Shown piece after piece: positions 34,463 through 43,587 of a stretch of DNA of 64,000 nucleotides. Position numbers and translations under genes: made by a program. The DNA comes from Methylophilus glucosoxydans. GTDB taxonomy: Bacteria; Pseudomonadota; Gammaproteobacteria; Burkholderiales; Methylophilaceae. The stretch lies in the NCBI RefSeq assembly GCF_042676145.1, contig NZ_JBHTJW010000001.1, positions 466,984 to 530,983 of the forward strand, given 5' to 3'. The notes beneath the pieces were generated by a model, which was given only the letters and a program-made list of their open reading frames with translations, had not been told where the DNA came from and did no database searches. Numbering within the stretch: position 1 is the first letter of the stretch; every line of letters starts with the position of its first letter.

Positions 34463-35416
34463 ATGTTTTGGCGGATTGTTGCTTCGATTTCATGCCTGTT
34501 CATGGTACAGCAGGCAGCCTTTGCTGAAGAAGATTTATGGTCAACCATGCAGAAAACCGCCTCTGCTGCCAGAGAGCTCAATTATCAGGGGCTGTTTGTC
34601 TATCACAATGGCTCCATGATCCGTTCGGTGCAAATCACCCACATTTATGAAGGCGGCCGCGAATTCACACGCAATGTGGTGCTGGATGGCCGCCCACGTG
34701 AAGTATTCAGTGAAGGCGATGATATCGTCATTTTTAATGCTAAAAATGACAAGGTCGTGATCGAGAAGCGCCGAGGCCAAAACCTGTTTCCGGCCATGCT
34801 GCCCACACAGCTGTATCCCCTCAAGCAAAATTACAAGCTCAAGTTTGTCGGACAGGAACGCATTGCCGGGCGTCTGGCCCAGGTCATCGACATGGTGCCG
34901 AATGACAATCTGCGTTACCAATATCGTATCTGGTCTGATACTGAATATGGCTTGTTGCTCAAAATGAGCATGATGGATATGCAAGGGCATACCTTGGAGC
35001 AAATTGGGTTTAACCAGGTGTCTATGCTGCATACCAAAGATCTGGACTGGTTTCAGCCCAAGATTGATGCGACCAAGCCTTATGTGATGGATGACACCAC
35101 CGAGCTTACGCATGTAGAAGACAATCTGGTGGTGCCGAATTTGCCGACGGGCTATAAAAAGGTTGACCAGATCAGTTTAAAAGTGCCCGGCAGGGCTGCT
35201 CCCGTGCAACAATGGATTTTTTCTGATGGATTGGCTTCGGTGTCACTGTTTGTCGAGCCGATGGTCAAAGGCATGCAGCCCCGCGTCGGTAAGAAAAATA
35301 TGGGCTCTACCAATGTGTACGCCCATGTCCTCAATGGCTACCAGCTGGTGGTGGTGGGGGAAGTTCCGGCGCAAACCGTGGAACAGATTGCGCAGCAAGT
35401 GACCTTCAAAAAGTAA
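34463..35416 (+). CDS. rseB: Periplasmic sigma-E regulator RseB/MucB
   Basis: 317 residues from ATG 34463. The signal peptide is MFWRIVASISCLFMVQQAAFA. The two-domain lipid-binding-like fold includes ELNYQGLFVYHNGSMIRSVQITH in parts, REVFSEGDDIVIFN, and LLKMSMMDMQGHTLEQIGF. RseB shields RseA from the first protease. ATG 34400 would overlap rseA and give an overlong signal, so 34463 is preferred, though neither has a clear ribosome-binding site. No rseC follows. Confidence 0.88.
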   Translation: MFWRIVASISCLFMVQQAAFAEEDLWSTMQKTASAARELNYQGLFVYHNGSMIRSVQITHIYEGGREFTRNVVLDGRPREVFSEGDDIVIFNAKNDKVVIEKRRGQNLFPAMLPTQLYPLKQNYKLKFVGQERIAGRLAQVIDMVPNDNLRYQYRIWSDTEYGLLLKMSMMDMQGHTLEQIGFNQVSMLHTKDLDWFQPKIDATKPYVMDDTTELTHVEDNLVVPNLPTGYKKVDQISLKVPGRAAPVQQWIFSDGLASVSLFVEPMVKGMQPRVGKKNMGSTNVYAHVLNGYQLVVVGEVPAQTVEQIAQQVTFKK

Positions 35417-35655
35417 TGACTGCCTGTCTGTTTGTGCCTGCCTTGGTCCCGCCTCCTTGAAATCATGCCGCAATATTTCGTTGCTATCCTCTTTCATTCG
35501 CTGTTATGTTGTGCTTTGGCGCGTGTGAGTTGGCGCTTGTATTTCTCAGCAATGGCACCATTTACATGCAATAGCAAACGCATGCTGGTCAGGAATGGTC
35601 GGCATGTACAATCAACAACATAATTTTTAATAATCATTAAATGATAGGAATAATC

Positions 35656-37077
35656 ATGATGAGACGATGGATGTCTGGCCTCATGTTCGCGTGTGCCATC
35701 ACATTGACCCAACCAATCTTGCATGCCCAGGCAAAGGACTTGCCTGATTTTACCGAACTGGCGGAAAAACAAGGTCCGGCAGTCGTGAATATCAGCATTA
35801 CTTCGGTGGTGCACGGCGGCGGTACCATCGGTTTTCCAGGCATGCCCAACGATGAGAACTTGCAAGAATTTTTGCGCCGCTTCGGCATTCCAGGCATGCC
35901 CGGGATGCCAGGTCAGGAAGGTGGGCAGGATTATAAAACCCAGTCACTGGGCTCGGGCTTCATCCTGAGTAGCGATGGCTATATTTTAACCAACGCGCAT
36001 GTGGTGAACGAGGCCGATGAAGTGCTGGTGAAACTGTATGACAAGCGTGAATTCAAAGCCAAGATTATTGGTGCGGACAAGCGCACCGATGTGGCCTTGA
36101 TTAAGATCGAGGCGACCGGCTTGCCCAAGGTGACTGTAGGGGACCCGAATGCGTTGAAAGTCGGGGAATGGGTGGCAGCGATTGGTTCGCCATTTGGTCT
36201 CGAAAACACGATGACGGCCGGTATAGTCAGTGCCAAGGGGCGCGCCTTACCGCAAGAAAACTATGTCCCGTTTATTCAAACCGATGTCGCTATTAACCCG
36301 GGTAACTCAGGTGGGCCATTGTTTAACTTGCGCGGTGAAGTGGTCGGCATCAACTCGCAAATCTACAGCAAGAATGGCGGTTCCATGGGCTTGTCATTCA
36401 GTATTCCGATTGATGTTGCCATTGATATTTCCAACCAGCTCAAGGCCAATGGCCGCATTTCACGCGGCTGGCTGGGGATTGGTATTCAGGAAGTGACCAA
36501 GGACCTGGCTGAGTCCTTTGGTCTCAAGCAAACCAGCGGTGCCTTGATTGCCGGCGTCGAGAAAAACAGCCCGGCCGACAAAGGTGGGCTGGAAGCCGGT
36601 GACATTATTCTCAAGTTTGACGGCAAGCCGATTACGACATCGAGTGATTTGCCTCGTGTCGTGGCAGCCACCAAACCGGGTAAAGTGGTGCCGGTAGAAA
36701 TCCTGCGTAAAGGCGCCAGCAAAACCTTGCAACTGGGCGTTGGTGAAATGCCGAGCGAGCAACCTGAAGCTGCCGCAACCAGCAAAGAACCCACTAAGGC
36801 AGAGTCCAACAAGATAGGCTTGACCCTGCGTGAATTGACGCCACAGCAAAAGAAAAAGCTCAACGGCAAGAATGGCCTGCTTGTGATTGAAAGTGTGGGC
36901 GCGGCTGCACAGGCCGGGATCCGTCGCGGTGATGTCATTCTCGGTTTGAATAACAATGAAAGCCAGAGCGTGGATGCCTTTAACAAGCAGATCAATGCGG
37001 TTGCCAGTGGCAAAACGATTGCTGTGCTGGTGCAGCGTGGAGATAGCACGCTGTATGTGCCGATTAAAGTAAAATAA
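35656..37077 (+). CDS. mucD: Periplasmic serine protease MucD/DegP
   Basis: 473 residues from ATG 35656. After a signal peptide comes a trypsin-like domain with the triad H115 (LTNAHVV), D145 (KRTDVALI) and S218 (PGNSGGPL). The Met/Pro/Gly-rich LA-loop (FGIPGMPGMPGQ) is near 76-87. Two PDZ domains follow (RGWLGIGIQEV near 275; LTLRELTPQQKKKL near 390). It degrades and refolds misfolded envelope proteins. The 239-bp gap from rseB probably holds its own promoter; no sigma-E -35 is seen there. Confidence 0.93.
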   Translation: MMRRWMSGLMFACAITLTQPILHAQAKDLPDFTELAEKQGPAVVNISITSVVHGGGTIGFPGMPNDENLQEFLRRFGIPGMPGMPGQEGGQDYKTQSLGSGFILSSDGYILTNAHVVNEADEVLVKLYDKREFKAKIIGADKRTDVALIKIEATGLPKVTVGDPNALKVGEWVAAIGSPFGLENTMTAGIVSAKGRALPQENYVPFIQTDVAINPGNSGGPLFNLRGEVVGINSQIYSKNGGSMGLSFSIPIDVAIDISNQLKANGRISRGWLGIGIQEVTKDLAESFGLKQTSGALIAGVEKNSPADKGGLEAGDIILKFDGKPITTSSDLPRVVAATKPGKVVPVEILRKGASKTLQLGVGEMPSEQPEAAATSKEPTKAESNKIGLTLRELTPQQKKKLNGKNGLLVIESVGAAAQAGIRRGDVILGLNNNESQSVDAFNKQINAVASGKTIAVLVQRGDSTLYVPIKVK

Positions 37078-37099
37078 GGCACGGCTGCTTGCAGTGAAC

Positions 37100-37127
37100 A
37101 AAAAAGACAGGGCGACCTGTCTTTTTT
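37100..37127. terminator. Bidirectional terminator after mucD
   Basis: Six As, stem GACAGG / CCTGTC with loop GCGA, and six Ts. The hairpin is a perfect inverted repeat and serves mucD and the convergent lipoprotein gene. Confidence 0.88.
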
Positions 37128-37145
37128 GTTTTTGAGGTGGGGGAT

Positions 37146-37703
37146 TTAGTAGGCGAGCATGGAAATAGTGTCACTGCTGAGTTTTAATTGATTCAACGCT
37201 TCAATCACACTGCGAATATTTTCATGGATGGCACCCTCGTTAGCAATTTTGATGCGAATAAAGCCAATCGCTGAGTCGCTAAACGTCGCAGTGTAGGGCG
37301 TAGAAATGATTTTTGAGTAAAGGACTTTTTGGGTTGCGCGTTCTGTGAGGGTGTACTCCACGGCAGCTGTCACTGTCATGTCCAGCCCGGCAACCGGTTG
37401 ATCCAGGCTTAGTAATTTGGCGTCCAGTGTGTATTTGCTACTTTGTCCTGAGTTGCTCAGTAACATTGCATTACGCAAAGACTCCTCAAGTGCCAGCTTG
37501 AATCCATCATTGCCCACCTTGGAAACCCACAGGGGATTGGTCGATTTTCCGCCAGAGACTGATTGAATGGTGACGTTTTCTTTAAGTTGCGCATTAGGCA
37601 AAGAGCTGTGAGTCGCCGGTTTGACTGTCATTTTGTCAATGGCGGCGGGTGAGGCACAACCAGCCAAGAGTGCTGAAGTGAGTACAAGCACGACTTTGTA
37701 CAT
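37146..37703 (-). CDS. Putative lipoprotein of unknown function
   Basis: 185 residues starting at ATG 37703 (GGGAG upstream). The open frame extends another 64 codons upstream but without protein-like character. The lipobox LLAGC gives Cys16. The mature part is a mixed alpha/beta domain (GNDGFKLALEESLRNAMLL, YTLDAKLLSLDQPVAGLDMTVTAAVEYTLTE) like conserved Gram-negative lipoproteins that sense or brace the envelope. The family was not named with confidence. Confidence 0.72.
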   Translation of the reverse strand: MYKVVLVLTSALLAGCASPAAIDKMTVKPATHSSLPNAQLKENVTIQSVSGGKSTNPLWVSKVGNDGFKLALEESLRNAMLLSNSGQSSKYTLDAKLLSLDQPVAGLDMTVTAAVEYTLTERATQKVLYSKIISTPYTATFSDSAIGFIRIKIANEGAIHENIRSVIEALNQLKLSSDTISMLAY

Positions 37704-37932
37704 AAGATTTACTCCCTGAAATATGTTTTTAGTGAATGCAGCGTCCCCATAAGCGTGGACGTTTGCAAACTTTAATGCAGAACGGTCAGGCGAGCATGCT
37801 GTTCGCATTAAAATGCGATTAATTGGGAAATTTTCCTGGGTTTGGCTGTGCGCTTTATAGGGCCGCCCGCACTTGCCGCAAACAAAATAAATCACTGATA
37901 TTCATGCATTTGCTGTAAAATACGCACGATTT

Positions 37933-37955
37933 GAAAGGCGCTTCAAGCGCCTTTC
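37933..37955 (+). other. Strong hairpin in the lepA leader
   Basis: Stem GAAAGGCGC / GCGCCTTTC around TTCAA, followed by TTGCT, 28 bp before the lepA ATG. No gene on this strand lies between the mucD terminator and lepA, so the hairpin should be in the lepA 5' leader. It could attenuate transcription or translation. Confidence 0.5.
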
Positions 37956-37982
37956 TTGCTTGTAAATAACGCATAACAGAAC

Positions 37983-39782
37983 ATGAAAAATATTCGTAAT
38001 TTTTCGATCATTGCCCACATTGACCACGGCAAATCCACCTTGGCTGACCGCATTATCCAGTTGTGCGGTGGCCTGGAAGCACGCGAGATGGAAGCGCAAG
38101 TGCTCGATAGCATGGATATCGAGCGTGAACGCGGCATTACGATCAAGGCACAAACAGCGGCGTTGCAATACAAAGCCAATAATGGCGAAACCTATTTCCT
38201 CAACCTGATTGATACCCCTGGGCACGTTGACTTTAGCTATGAAGTCAGCCGCTCCTTATCGGCCTGTGAAGGTGCATTGCTGGTGGTGGATGCTTCGCAA
38301 GGCGTCGAAGCGCAAAGTGTGGCTAACTGCTATACCGCGATTGATCTCGGCGTGGAAGTGACGCCCGTTCTGAACAAGATCGACTTGCCATCGGCAGACC
38401 CTGCGCGCGTGTCACAGGAAATTGAAGATGTGATTGGGGTGGATGCCACTGATGCGGTGCGTTGCTCAGCCAAAACCGGCGAAGGTGTGCGAGACGTGCT
38501 CGAAGAAGTGGTTGCCAAAGTGCCACCACCTAGAGGCGATGTGTCGGCTCCATTGAAAGCGCTGGTGATCGATGCCTGGTTTGATAACTATGTGGGTGTG
38601 GTCATGCTGGTGCGCGTGGTGGATGGTGTGTTGCGCGCCAAGGAAAAAATCCGCCTGATGGCCACCGGTGCCGAATACCTGTGTGAGCAGGTGGGGGTGT
38701 TTACGCCCAAGTCTCTGCAGCGCCAGCAACTGAGTGCGGGTGAGGTCGGCTTTATCATTGCCGGTATTAAAGAGCTGGCGGCGGCCAAAGTCGGCGATAC
38801 GGTGACGCTTGCCGGGGCCGGGAAATCTGCCACTGAGCCACTGCCAGGCTTTAAAGAAGTCAAGCCACAAGTGTTTGCAGGGCTGTATCCAGTCGAATCC
38901 AACCAGTTTGAATCGTTGCGTACTGCGCTGGAAAAATTGAGCCTGAATGACTCCAGCTTGCAGTTCGAGCCAGAAAACTCCACTGCGCTGGGATTTGGTT
39001 TCCGTTGCGGATTCCTTGGTTTGTTACATATGGAAATCGTACAAGAGCGCCTGGAGCGTGAGTACGATATGGACCTGATTACGACCGCGCCGACCGTGAT
39101 TTATGAGCTATTGCTCAAAAGCGGCGAGGTCATACAAATCGAAAACCCGTCACGATTGCCAGAGCCTTCACGCATTGAAGAAATCCGTGAGCCTATGATT
39201 GTGGTCAACCTGCTCATGCCGCAAGATTATGTAGGCCCGGTGATGACCTTGTGTAATAACAAGCGTGGTGTGCAGCGCAATATGCAATATATGGGCCGTC
39301 AGGTGATGTTGAGCTATGAAATGCCGCTGAATGAGGTGGTGCTCGATTTCTTTGATAAACTGAAGTCGGTTTCGCGTGGCTATGCCTCGATGGATTACGA
39401 GTTTCTCGAGTTCCGTGCGGCCGATCTGGTCAAGCTGGATATCATGGTGAACGGTGAGCGTGTGGATGCATTGAGCCTGATTGTGCACCGCGCCAACAGC
39501 ATTTACCGTGGCCGCGAACTGGTTTCTAAAATGCGCGAGCTGATTCCACGGCAAATGTTTGATATTGCCATCCAGGCCTCTATCGGCGCCAATATTATTG
39601 CGCGTGAAACTGTGAAGGCCATGCGTAAAAACGTACTGGCTAAATGTTACGGCGGCGATATTACGCGTAAGCGCAAGTTGCTGGAAAAACAAAAAGAAGG
39701 TAAAAAGCGTATGAAGCAGGTGGGCAATGTGGAAATTCCACAAGAAGCCTTCCTGGCGATCTTGCGTGTAGAAGATAAATAA
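37983..39782 (+). CDS. lepA: Elongation factor 4 (LepA)
   Basis: 599 residues. GTPase motifs: AHIDHGKST near 11-19, RGITIKAQ, DTPGHVDF and NKIDLP. The C-terminal domain unique to EF4 is present (ANIIARETVKAMRKNVLAKCYGGDITRKRKLLEKQKEGKKRMK in parts). It back-translocates or remodels stalled ribosomes. It heads the lepA-lepB-DUF4845-rnc-era-recO cluster. Confidence 0.97.
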   Translation: MKNIRNFSIIAHIDHGKSTLADRIIQLCGGLEAREMEAQVLDSMDIERERGITIKAQTAALQYKANNGETYFLNLIDTPGHVDFSYEVSRSLSACEGALLVVDASQGVEAQSVANCYTAIDLGVEVTPVLNKIDLPSADPARVSQEIEDVIGVDATDAVRCSAKTGEGVRDVLEEVVAKVPPPRGDVSAPLKALVIDAWFDNYVGVVMLVRVVDGVLRAKEKIRLMATGAEYLCEQVGVFTPKSLQRQQLSAGEVGFIIAGIKELAAAKVGDTVTLAGAGKSATEPLPGFKEVKPQVFAGLYPVESNQFESLRTALEKLSLNDSSLQFEPENSTALGFGFRCGFLGLLHMEIVQERLEREYDMDLITTAPTVIYELLLKSGEVIQIENPSRLPEPSRIEEIREPMIVVNLLMPQDYVGPVMTLCNNKRGVQRNMQYMGRQVMLSYEMPLNEVVLDFFDKLKSVSRGYASMDYEFLEFRAADLVKLDIMVNGERVDALSLIVHRANSIYRGRELVSKMRELIPRQMFDIAIQASIGANIIARETVKAMRKNVLAKCYGGDITRKRKLLEKQKEGKKRMKQVGNVEIPQEAFLAILRVEDK

Positions 39783-39831
39783 TCACGATTCATCATCACC
39801 GCGCGTGATGGTGCTTACTCAGGAAACAAGC

Positions 39832-40647
39832 ATGTATTTTGCAATTTTTATGTTGGTGATTTTGCTGGTGTCAGGGGTGATCTGGCTGCTGGATATCCTG
39901 GTGCTGCGCAAGCAGCGCCAAGCCGGGGCGCTCGGAGAGGTGCCTGATCCATGGTATGTGGAATACAGTAAAAGCTTTTTCCCGGTCATTCTGCTGGTAT
40001 TTACCGTCCGCTCATTTATCGTCGAGCCATTCAAGATTCCTTCCGGCTCCATGATGCCGACGCTGTTGGCGGGTGACTATATTCTGGTCAACAAATTCAC
40101 CTATGGCCTGCGTGTACCCATCCTCAATAATGTGTTTTACCCCATGGGGAAACCGCAGCGTGGGGATGTGTTTGTGTTTCATTATCCGCCAGACCCATCA
40201 ATCGACTATATCAAGCGTGTGGTTGGTCTGCCCGGCGACAAGATTCAGTACCGTGACAAACAGCTGACTATTAACGGCAAGGTGATTAGCCTGGATTTTA
40301 TCGCGCCTTACCAATATGCCTTGAGCGTCAACGACGAAAGCGGCAACGCCCGTGCGGTGGATGTCACCGCCTCACGCCTGAGCGAGCAATTGGGCGACGT
40401 CAAGCATGATGTACTGATTCATGACATCATGAACCAATATGGCCCAGGTAGTCTGGGTGACCGCTTCATGCAGGGCGAAACCATTACCGTGCCTGAAGGC
40501 GAATACTTTGCCATGGGCGATAACCGTGACAATAGTTCTGACAGCCGTGTCTGGGGCTTTGTTGCCGAAAAACATCTGGTGGGTAAAGCCTTCTTTATCT
40601 GGTTCAATTTTGACCAGTGGCGCCGTATCGGGCAACGTATCGGCTAA
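39832..40647 (+). CDS. lepB: Signal peptidase I
   Basis: 271 residues from ATG 39832 (AGGAAAC upstream; 39805 is an earlier in-frame ATG without a good site). Two N-terminal membrane helices are followed by the catalytic Ser73 in KIPSGSMMPT and Lys128 in YIKRVVGLPGD. GDNRDNSSDSR is the box E motif. It cleaves Sec and Tat signal peptides on the outer face of the inner membrane. Confidence 0.95.
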   Translation: MYFAIFMLVILLVSGVIWLLDILVLRKQRQAGALGEVPDPWYVEYSKSFFPVILLVFTVRSFIVEPFKIPSGSMMPTLLAGDYILVNKFTYGLRVPILNNVFYPMGKPQRGDVFVFHYPPDPSIDYIKRVVGLPGDKIQYRDKQLTINGKVISLDFIAPYQYALSVNDESGNARAVDVTASRLSEQLGDVKHDVLIHDIMNQYGPGSLGDRFMQGETITVPEGEYFAMGDNRDNSSDSRVWGFVAEKHLVGKAFFIWFNFDQWRRIGQRIG

Positions 40648-40694
40648 TGCTGCGGTCAGCCGTGGCGAGACGTCTCTTTTTGAGGAAAGCATCT

Positions 40695-41048
40695 ATGAAA
40701 TACTCAAAGATTTCTGATCAACACGGGATCGGCTTTATCGGTTTTTTACTTGTACTGACGGCATTTGGCATTTTGGGCCTAGTCGCCTTGAAAGCCTTGC
40801 CTGCCTATATGGAGTATTTCTCGATTCAATCCACCATTAACCGGATTGCGCATGACCCGCTGTTGCAAAGCGAGCAGGACATGCGTACGGCGTTTGATCG
40901 TCAGATGCAGGTCGATAGTATTAAAGACGTTTCCAGCCGTGAGCTCGAAATCAGTGCAGGGGCGGTGGCCATGCGCTACCAGAAAAAGATCCCGCTCACT
41001 GAGACCATGTCTCTGTTGATTGATTTTGATGCTGCCAGCAAACCCTAG
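40695..41048 (+). CDS. DUF4845 membrane protein
   Basis: 117 residues from ATG 40695 (GAGGAAA upstream). One N-terminal membrane helix with a pilin-like start (GIGFIGFLLVLTAFGILGLVALKALPAY), then a small periplasmic domain. DUF4845 proteins are regularly found between lepB and rnc in betaproteobacteria. The function is unknown. Confidence 0.85.
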   Translation: MKYSKISDQHGIGFIGFLLVLTAFGILGLVALKALPAYMEYFSIQSTINRIAHDPLLQSEQDMRTAFDRQMQVDSIKDVSSRELEISAGAVAMRYQKKIPLTETMSLLIDFDAASKP

Positions 41049-41070
41049 TGGCAAAAGGGATCGTCATTCA

Positions 41071-41742
41071 ATGAGCGTACTGCCTGTCTTACAAACCAGA
41101 ATTGGTTACCAATTTTCGCAACCTGACTTGTTGCAGCAGGCGCTGACGCACCGCAGCTTTTCGGCCACCAATAATGAGCGGCTGGAGTTTTTAGGCGATA
41201 GCGTTTTAAACTTTATTATTGCGCACCAGCTGTTCAATTTGTTTCCTGATATCCCAGAAGGCGATTTAAGCCGATTGCGGGCCAAGCTGGTCAAAGAATC
41301 CAGCCTGGCCGAGATTGCCATCAGCCTGCATTTGGGCGATGCGCTCAAGTTGGGCGAGGGCGAGTTGAAAAGTGCTGGTTGGCGTCGCCCTTCTATTCTG
41401 GCCGATGCGCTGGAGGCGATTGTCGGTGCTGTCTATCTGGATGGCGGGTTTGACGCTGCGCAGCAAGTGGTGGCGTTGTTGTATCGCGACAAGCTGCAGA
41501 CCATAGATCCAACATCGATCGACAAGGATGCCAAATCGCAGTTGCAAGAATATCTGCAAAGCAAAAAAATGGATTTGCCTGAATATCAGGTGGTCTCTAT
41601 CGAAGGCGAAGCACATGCACAAACGTTTACCGTGCAATGTGAAATTAAAAAACTCAAGTTGACGACCACAGGTGTGGGCACCAGCCGCCGCGTGGCTGAG
41701 CAACAAGCGGCCAAATTGGCCATGGACAAGATACAATCATGA
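41071..41742 (+). CDS. rnc: Ribonuclease III
   Basis: 223 residues. The RNase III signature ERLEFLGDSVL is at 36-46, with acidic metal ligands also in ADALEAIVGAVYLDGGF. The double-strand-binding domain is at about 150-223 (DAKSQLQEYLQSKKMDLPEY, GVGTSRRVAEQQAAKLAM). It cuts rRNA precursors and structured mRNAs. It overlaps era by 4 bp, as is common. Confidence 0.95.
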   Translation: MSVLPVLQTRIGYQFSQPDLLQQALTHRSFSATNNERLEFLGDSVLNFIIAHQLFNLFPDIPEGDLSRLRAKLVKESSLAEIAISLHLGDALKLGEGELKSAGWRRPSILADALEAIVGAVYLDGGFDAAQQVVALLYRDKLQTIDPTSIDKDAKSQLQEYLQSKKMDLPEYQVVSIEGEAHAQTFTVQCEIKKLKLTTTGVGTSRRVAEQQAAKLAMDKIQS

Positions 41743-42641
41743 CAGAACAGACAACAGCCTCAGACCATTTCCGTTGCGGCACCATTGCCATCGTGGGCAG
41801 ACCCAATGTGGGCAAATCGACCTTGCTCAACCATATTCTGGGCCTGAAGCTGGCGATTACTTCGCGCAAGGCGCAGACCACCCGTCACCGTCTGCTCGGG
41901 ATTCATACCACTGAAGACACGCAGTTTCTGTTTGTCGATACCCCGGGTTTTCAGCAAAAGCATATTAACGCGCTCAATAAGTCGCTTAACAAGACCGTCA
42001 CCCAGGTATTGACCGAAGTCGATGTAGTGCTGTTTGTGATCGAGCCGATGAAACTGGGCGAGGCCGATGAGCTGGTGCTTAAACTGCTGCCTAAGAACAA
42101 ACCGGTATTGCTGGTGGTGAATAAAGCCGACCTCATGGGCGACAAAGGCAACTTGCTGCCCCTGATTCAGGACTTTGACTTGCTGTTTGACTTTGCGGGC
42201 ATTATCCCGGTTAGTGCCAAAAAGAATCTTTATCTGGATGAGCTGTTAGCCGCGATTCGCGAGCATCTGCCCGAGCAAGCTGCCATGTATGCCGAAGATG
42301 AACTGACAGATAAAAACGAGCGCTTTCTGGCCGCCGAACTGGTCCGCGAAAAGGTGTTCCGCCTGTTGGGTGATGAAGTGCCTTACTCGGTGACGGTAGA
42401 AATTGAAAAATTTGAAACGGTGAAAAACCTGCGCCGCATTTTTGCCGCGATCATTGTCGATAAAGAAAGCCAGAAGCCCATGATCATTGGCAAGGGTGGC
42501 GAGAAATTAAAACAGATTTCAACCGAAGCGCGCCAGGACATGGAAAAGCTGTTTGGCTCCAAAGTCTATCTTGAAACCTGGGTCAAGGTAAAAGGTGGTT
42601 GGGCAGACGATGCGCGCGCGCTAAAAAGCCTGGGTTTCTAG
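41739..42641 (+). CDS. era: Ribosome-assembly GTPase Era
   Basis: 300 residues. GTPase motifs: GRPNVGKST near 20-28, DTPGF, and NKADLM. A C-terminal KH domain follows (KPMIIGKGGEKLKQISTEAR). It binds 16S rRNA during 30S maturation. The ATG overlaps the rnc stop region (translational coupling). Confidence 0.97.
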   Translation: MTEQTTASDHFRCGTIAIVGRPNVGKSTLLNHILGLKLAITSRKAQTTRHRLLGIHTTEDTQFLFVDTPGFQQKHINALNKSLNKTVTQVLTEVDVVLFVIEPMKLGEADELVLKLLPKNKPVLLVVNKADLMGDKGNLLPLIQDFDLLFDFAGIIPVSAKKNLYLDELLAAIREHLPEQAAMYAEDELTDKNERFLAAELVREKVFRLLGDEVPYSVTVEIEKFETVKNLRRIFAAIIVDKESQKPMIIGKGGEKLKQISTEARQDMEKLFGSKVYLETWVKVKGGWADDARALKSLGF

Positions 42642-42671
42642 CCTGGCAGGTTCTTATCTACTGGCATCCAC

Positions 42672-43424
42672 ATGGCAGTAAAACCTTCTGATTCAGGCAG
42701 CCACAAACAAAGCCTGCAACCGGTTTTCATTCTTCATACCTATCCCTTTAAAGAAACCAGCCTGGTCGTCGAAATGTTCAGTCGCGACCTGGGCCGCATT
42801 GCCGCCGTGGCTAAAGGCGCGCGCCGCCCGCTTTCAGCCATGCGCGGCATGCTGCAGTCTTTTCAGCAACTGGCTGGCACCTGGTCGGGTAAAAATGAAC
42901 TCAAAACCCTGCATGACCTGGAGTGGATGACCGGCCTCACCTTGCTCAGGGGCGATGCGCTGATGTGCGGCTTTTACATGAACGAGCTGTTGCTGCGGCT
43001 GCTGCCGCGCGACGATGCCCATGTGCAGCTATTTGAATATTACGCACAAACCGTACAGATACTGTCGGCCTTGCCAATGCCGGTAGATGGCACGCAACTG
43101 GCCATGGTGATGCGCAAGTTTGAACTCAAAATGTTGCAAGAACTCGGCTACGCCGTTCCGCTCACCCATGATGAACATGGTGAAATCATCCATGCCGATA
43201 GCACCTACCGTTTTGAGGCAGATTATGGCGCCTGTGATCCGTCTGCCACTAAAAACGGCCTGCTGATTCTGGGTAATACGCTCTTACAAATGGCGCGTGG
43301 CGACTACAGCGATAGCACCACTCAAGCGCAAAGCAAGCAGTTGATGCGTTATTTATTACAGCATTATCTGGGTGAAAAGCCCTTGCATACCCGGCAATTG
43401 CTGGTGGACTTACAAGGCTTCTGA
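42672..43424 (+). CDS. recO: DNA repair protein RecO
   Basis: 250 residues. An N-terminal OB fold (VFILHTYPFKETSLVVEMFSRDLGRIAAVAKGARRP in parts) and helical C-terminal domain (MNELLLRLLPRDDAH, FELKMLQELGYAV) are typical. It mediates RecFOR loading of RecA. In many relatives pdxJ follows directly; here a 2.6-kb insert separates them. Confidence 0.93.
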   Translation: MAVKPSDSGSHKQSLQPVFILHTYPFKETSLVVEMFSRDLGRIAAVAKGARRPLSAMRGMLQSFQQLAGTWSGKNELKTLHDLEWMTGLTLLRGDALMCGFYMNELLLRLLPRDDAHVQLFEYYAQTVQILSALPMPVDGTQLAMVMRKFELKMLQELGYAVPLTHDEHGEIIHADSTYRFEADYGACDPSATKNGLLILGNTLLQMARGDYSDSTTQAQSKQLMRYLLQHYLGEKPLHTRQLLVDLQGF

Positions 43425-43475
43425 AGGTGGCCGTTGCTACGGTCTCACGTCCTGATAGCGAGGATATCTGGGGTT

Positions 43476-43581
43476 GCAAGGTGAGTGGCAGATCAGCACT
43501 CACCTTGCCTGAGCGAGCAGTCAGGAGTTGACTGCTCGCGCTTGATTCGGACGTGGCCTTGAAGTATCTCACAAGGCCACG
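43476..43581. repeat. Three consecutive perfect hairpins between recO and the PEP-CTERM gene
   Basis: Hairpin 1: 12-bp stem GCAAGGTGAGTG (43476-43487) with 43497-43508. Hairpin 2: 11-bp stem GCGAGCAGTCA (43513-43523) with 43529-43539. Hairpin 3: 10-bp stem CGTGGCCTTG (43552-43561) with 43572-43581. All are perfect but different in sequence, and none has a T tract. They fill almost the whole gap between two convergent genes and mark the edge of the insert in the recO-pdxJ cluster. Confidence 0.8.
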
Positions 43582-43587
43582 CTGAAA

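Noticed and set aside
35432..35623. 63-codon plus-strand frame between rseB and mucD
   Set aside because: No ribosome-binding site, odd composition, and it fills what is probably the mucD promoter region.
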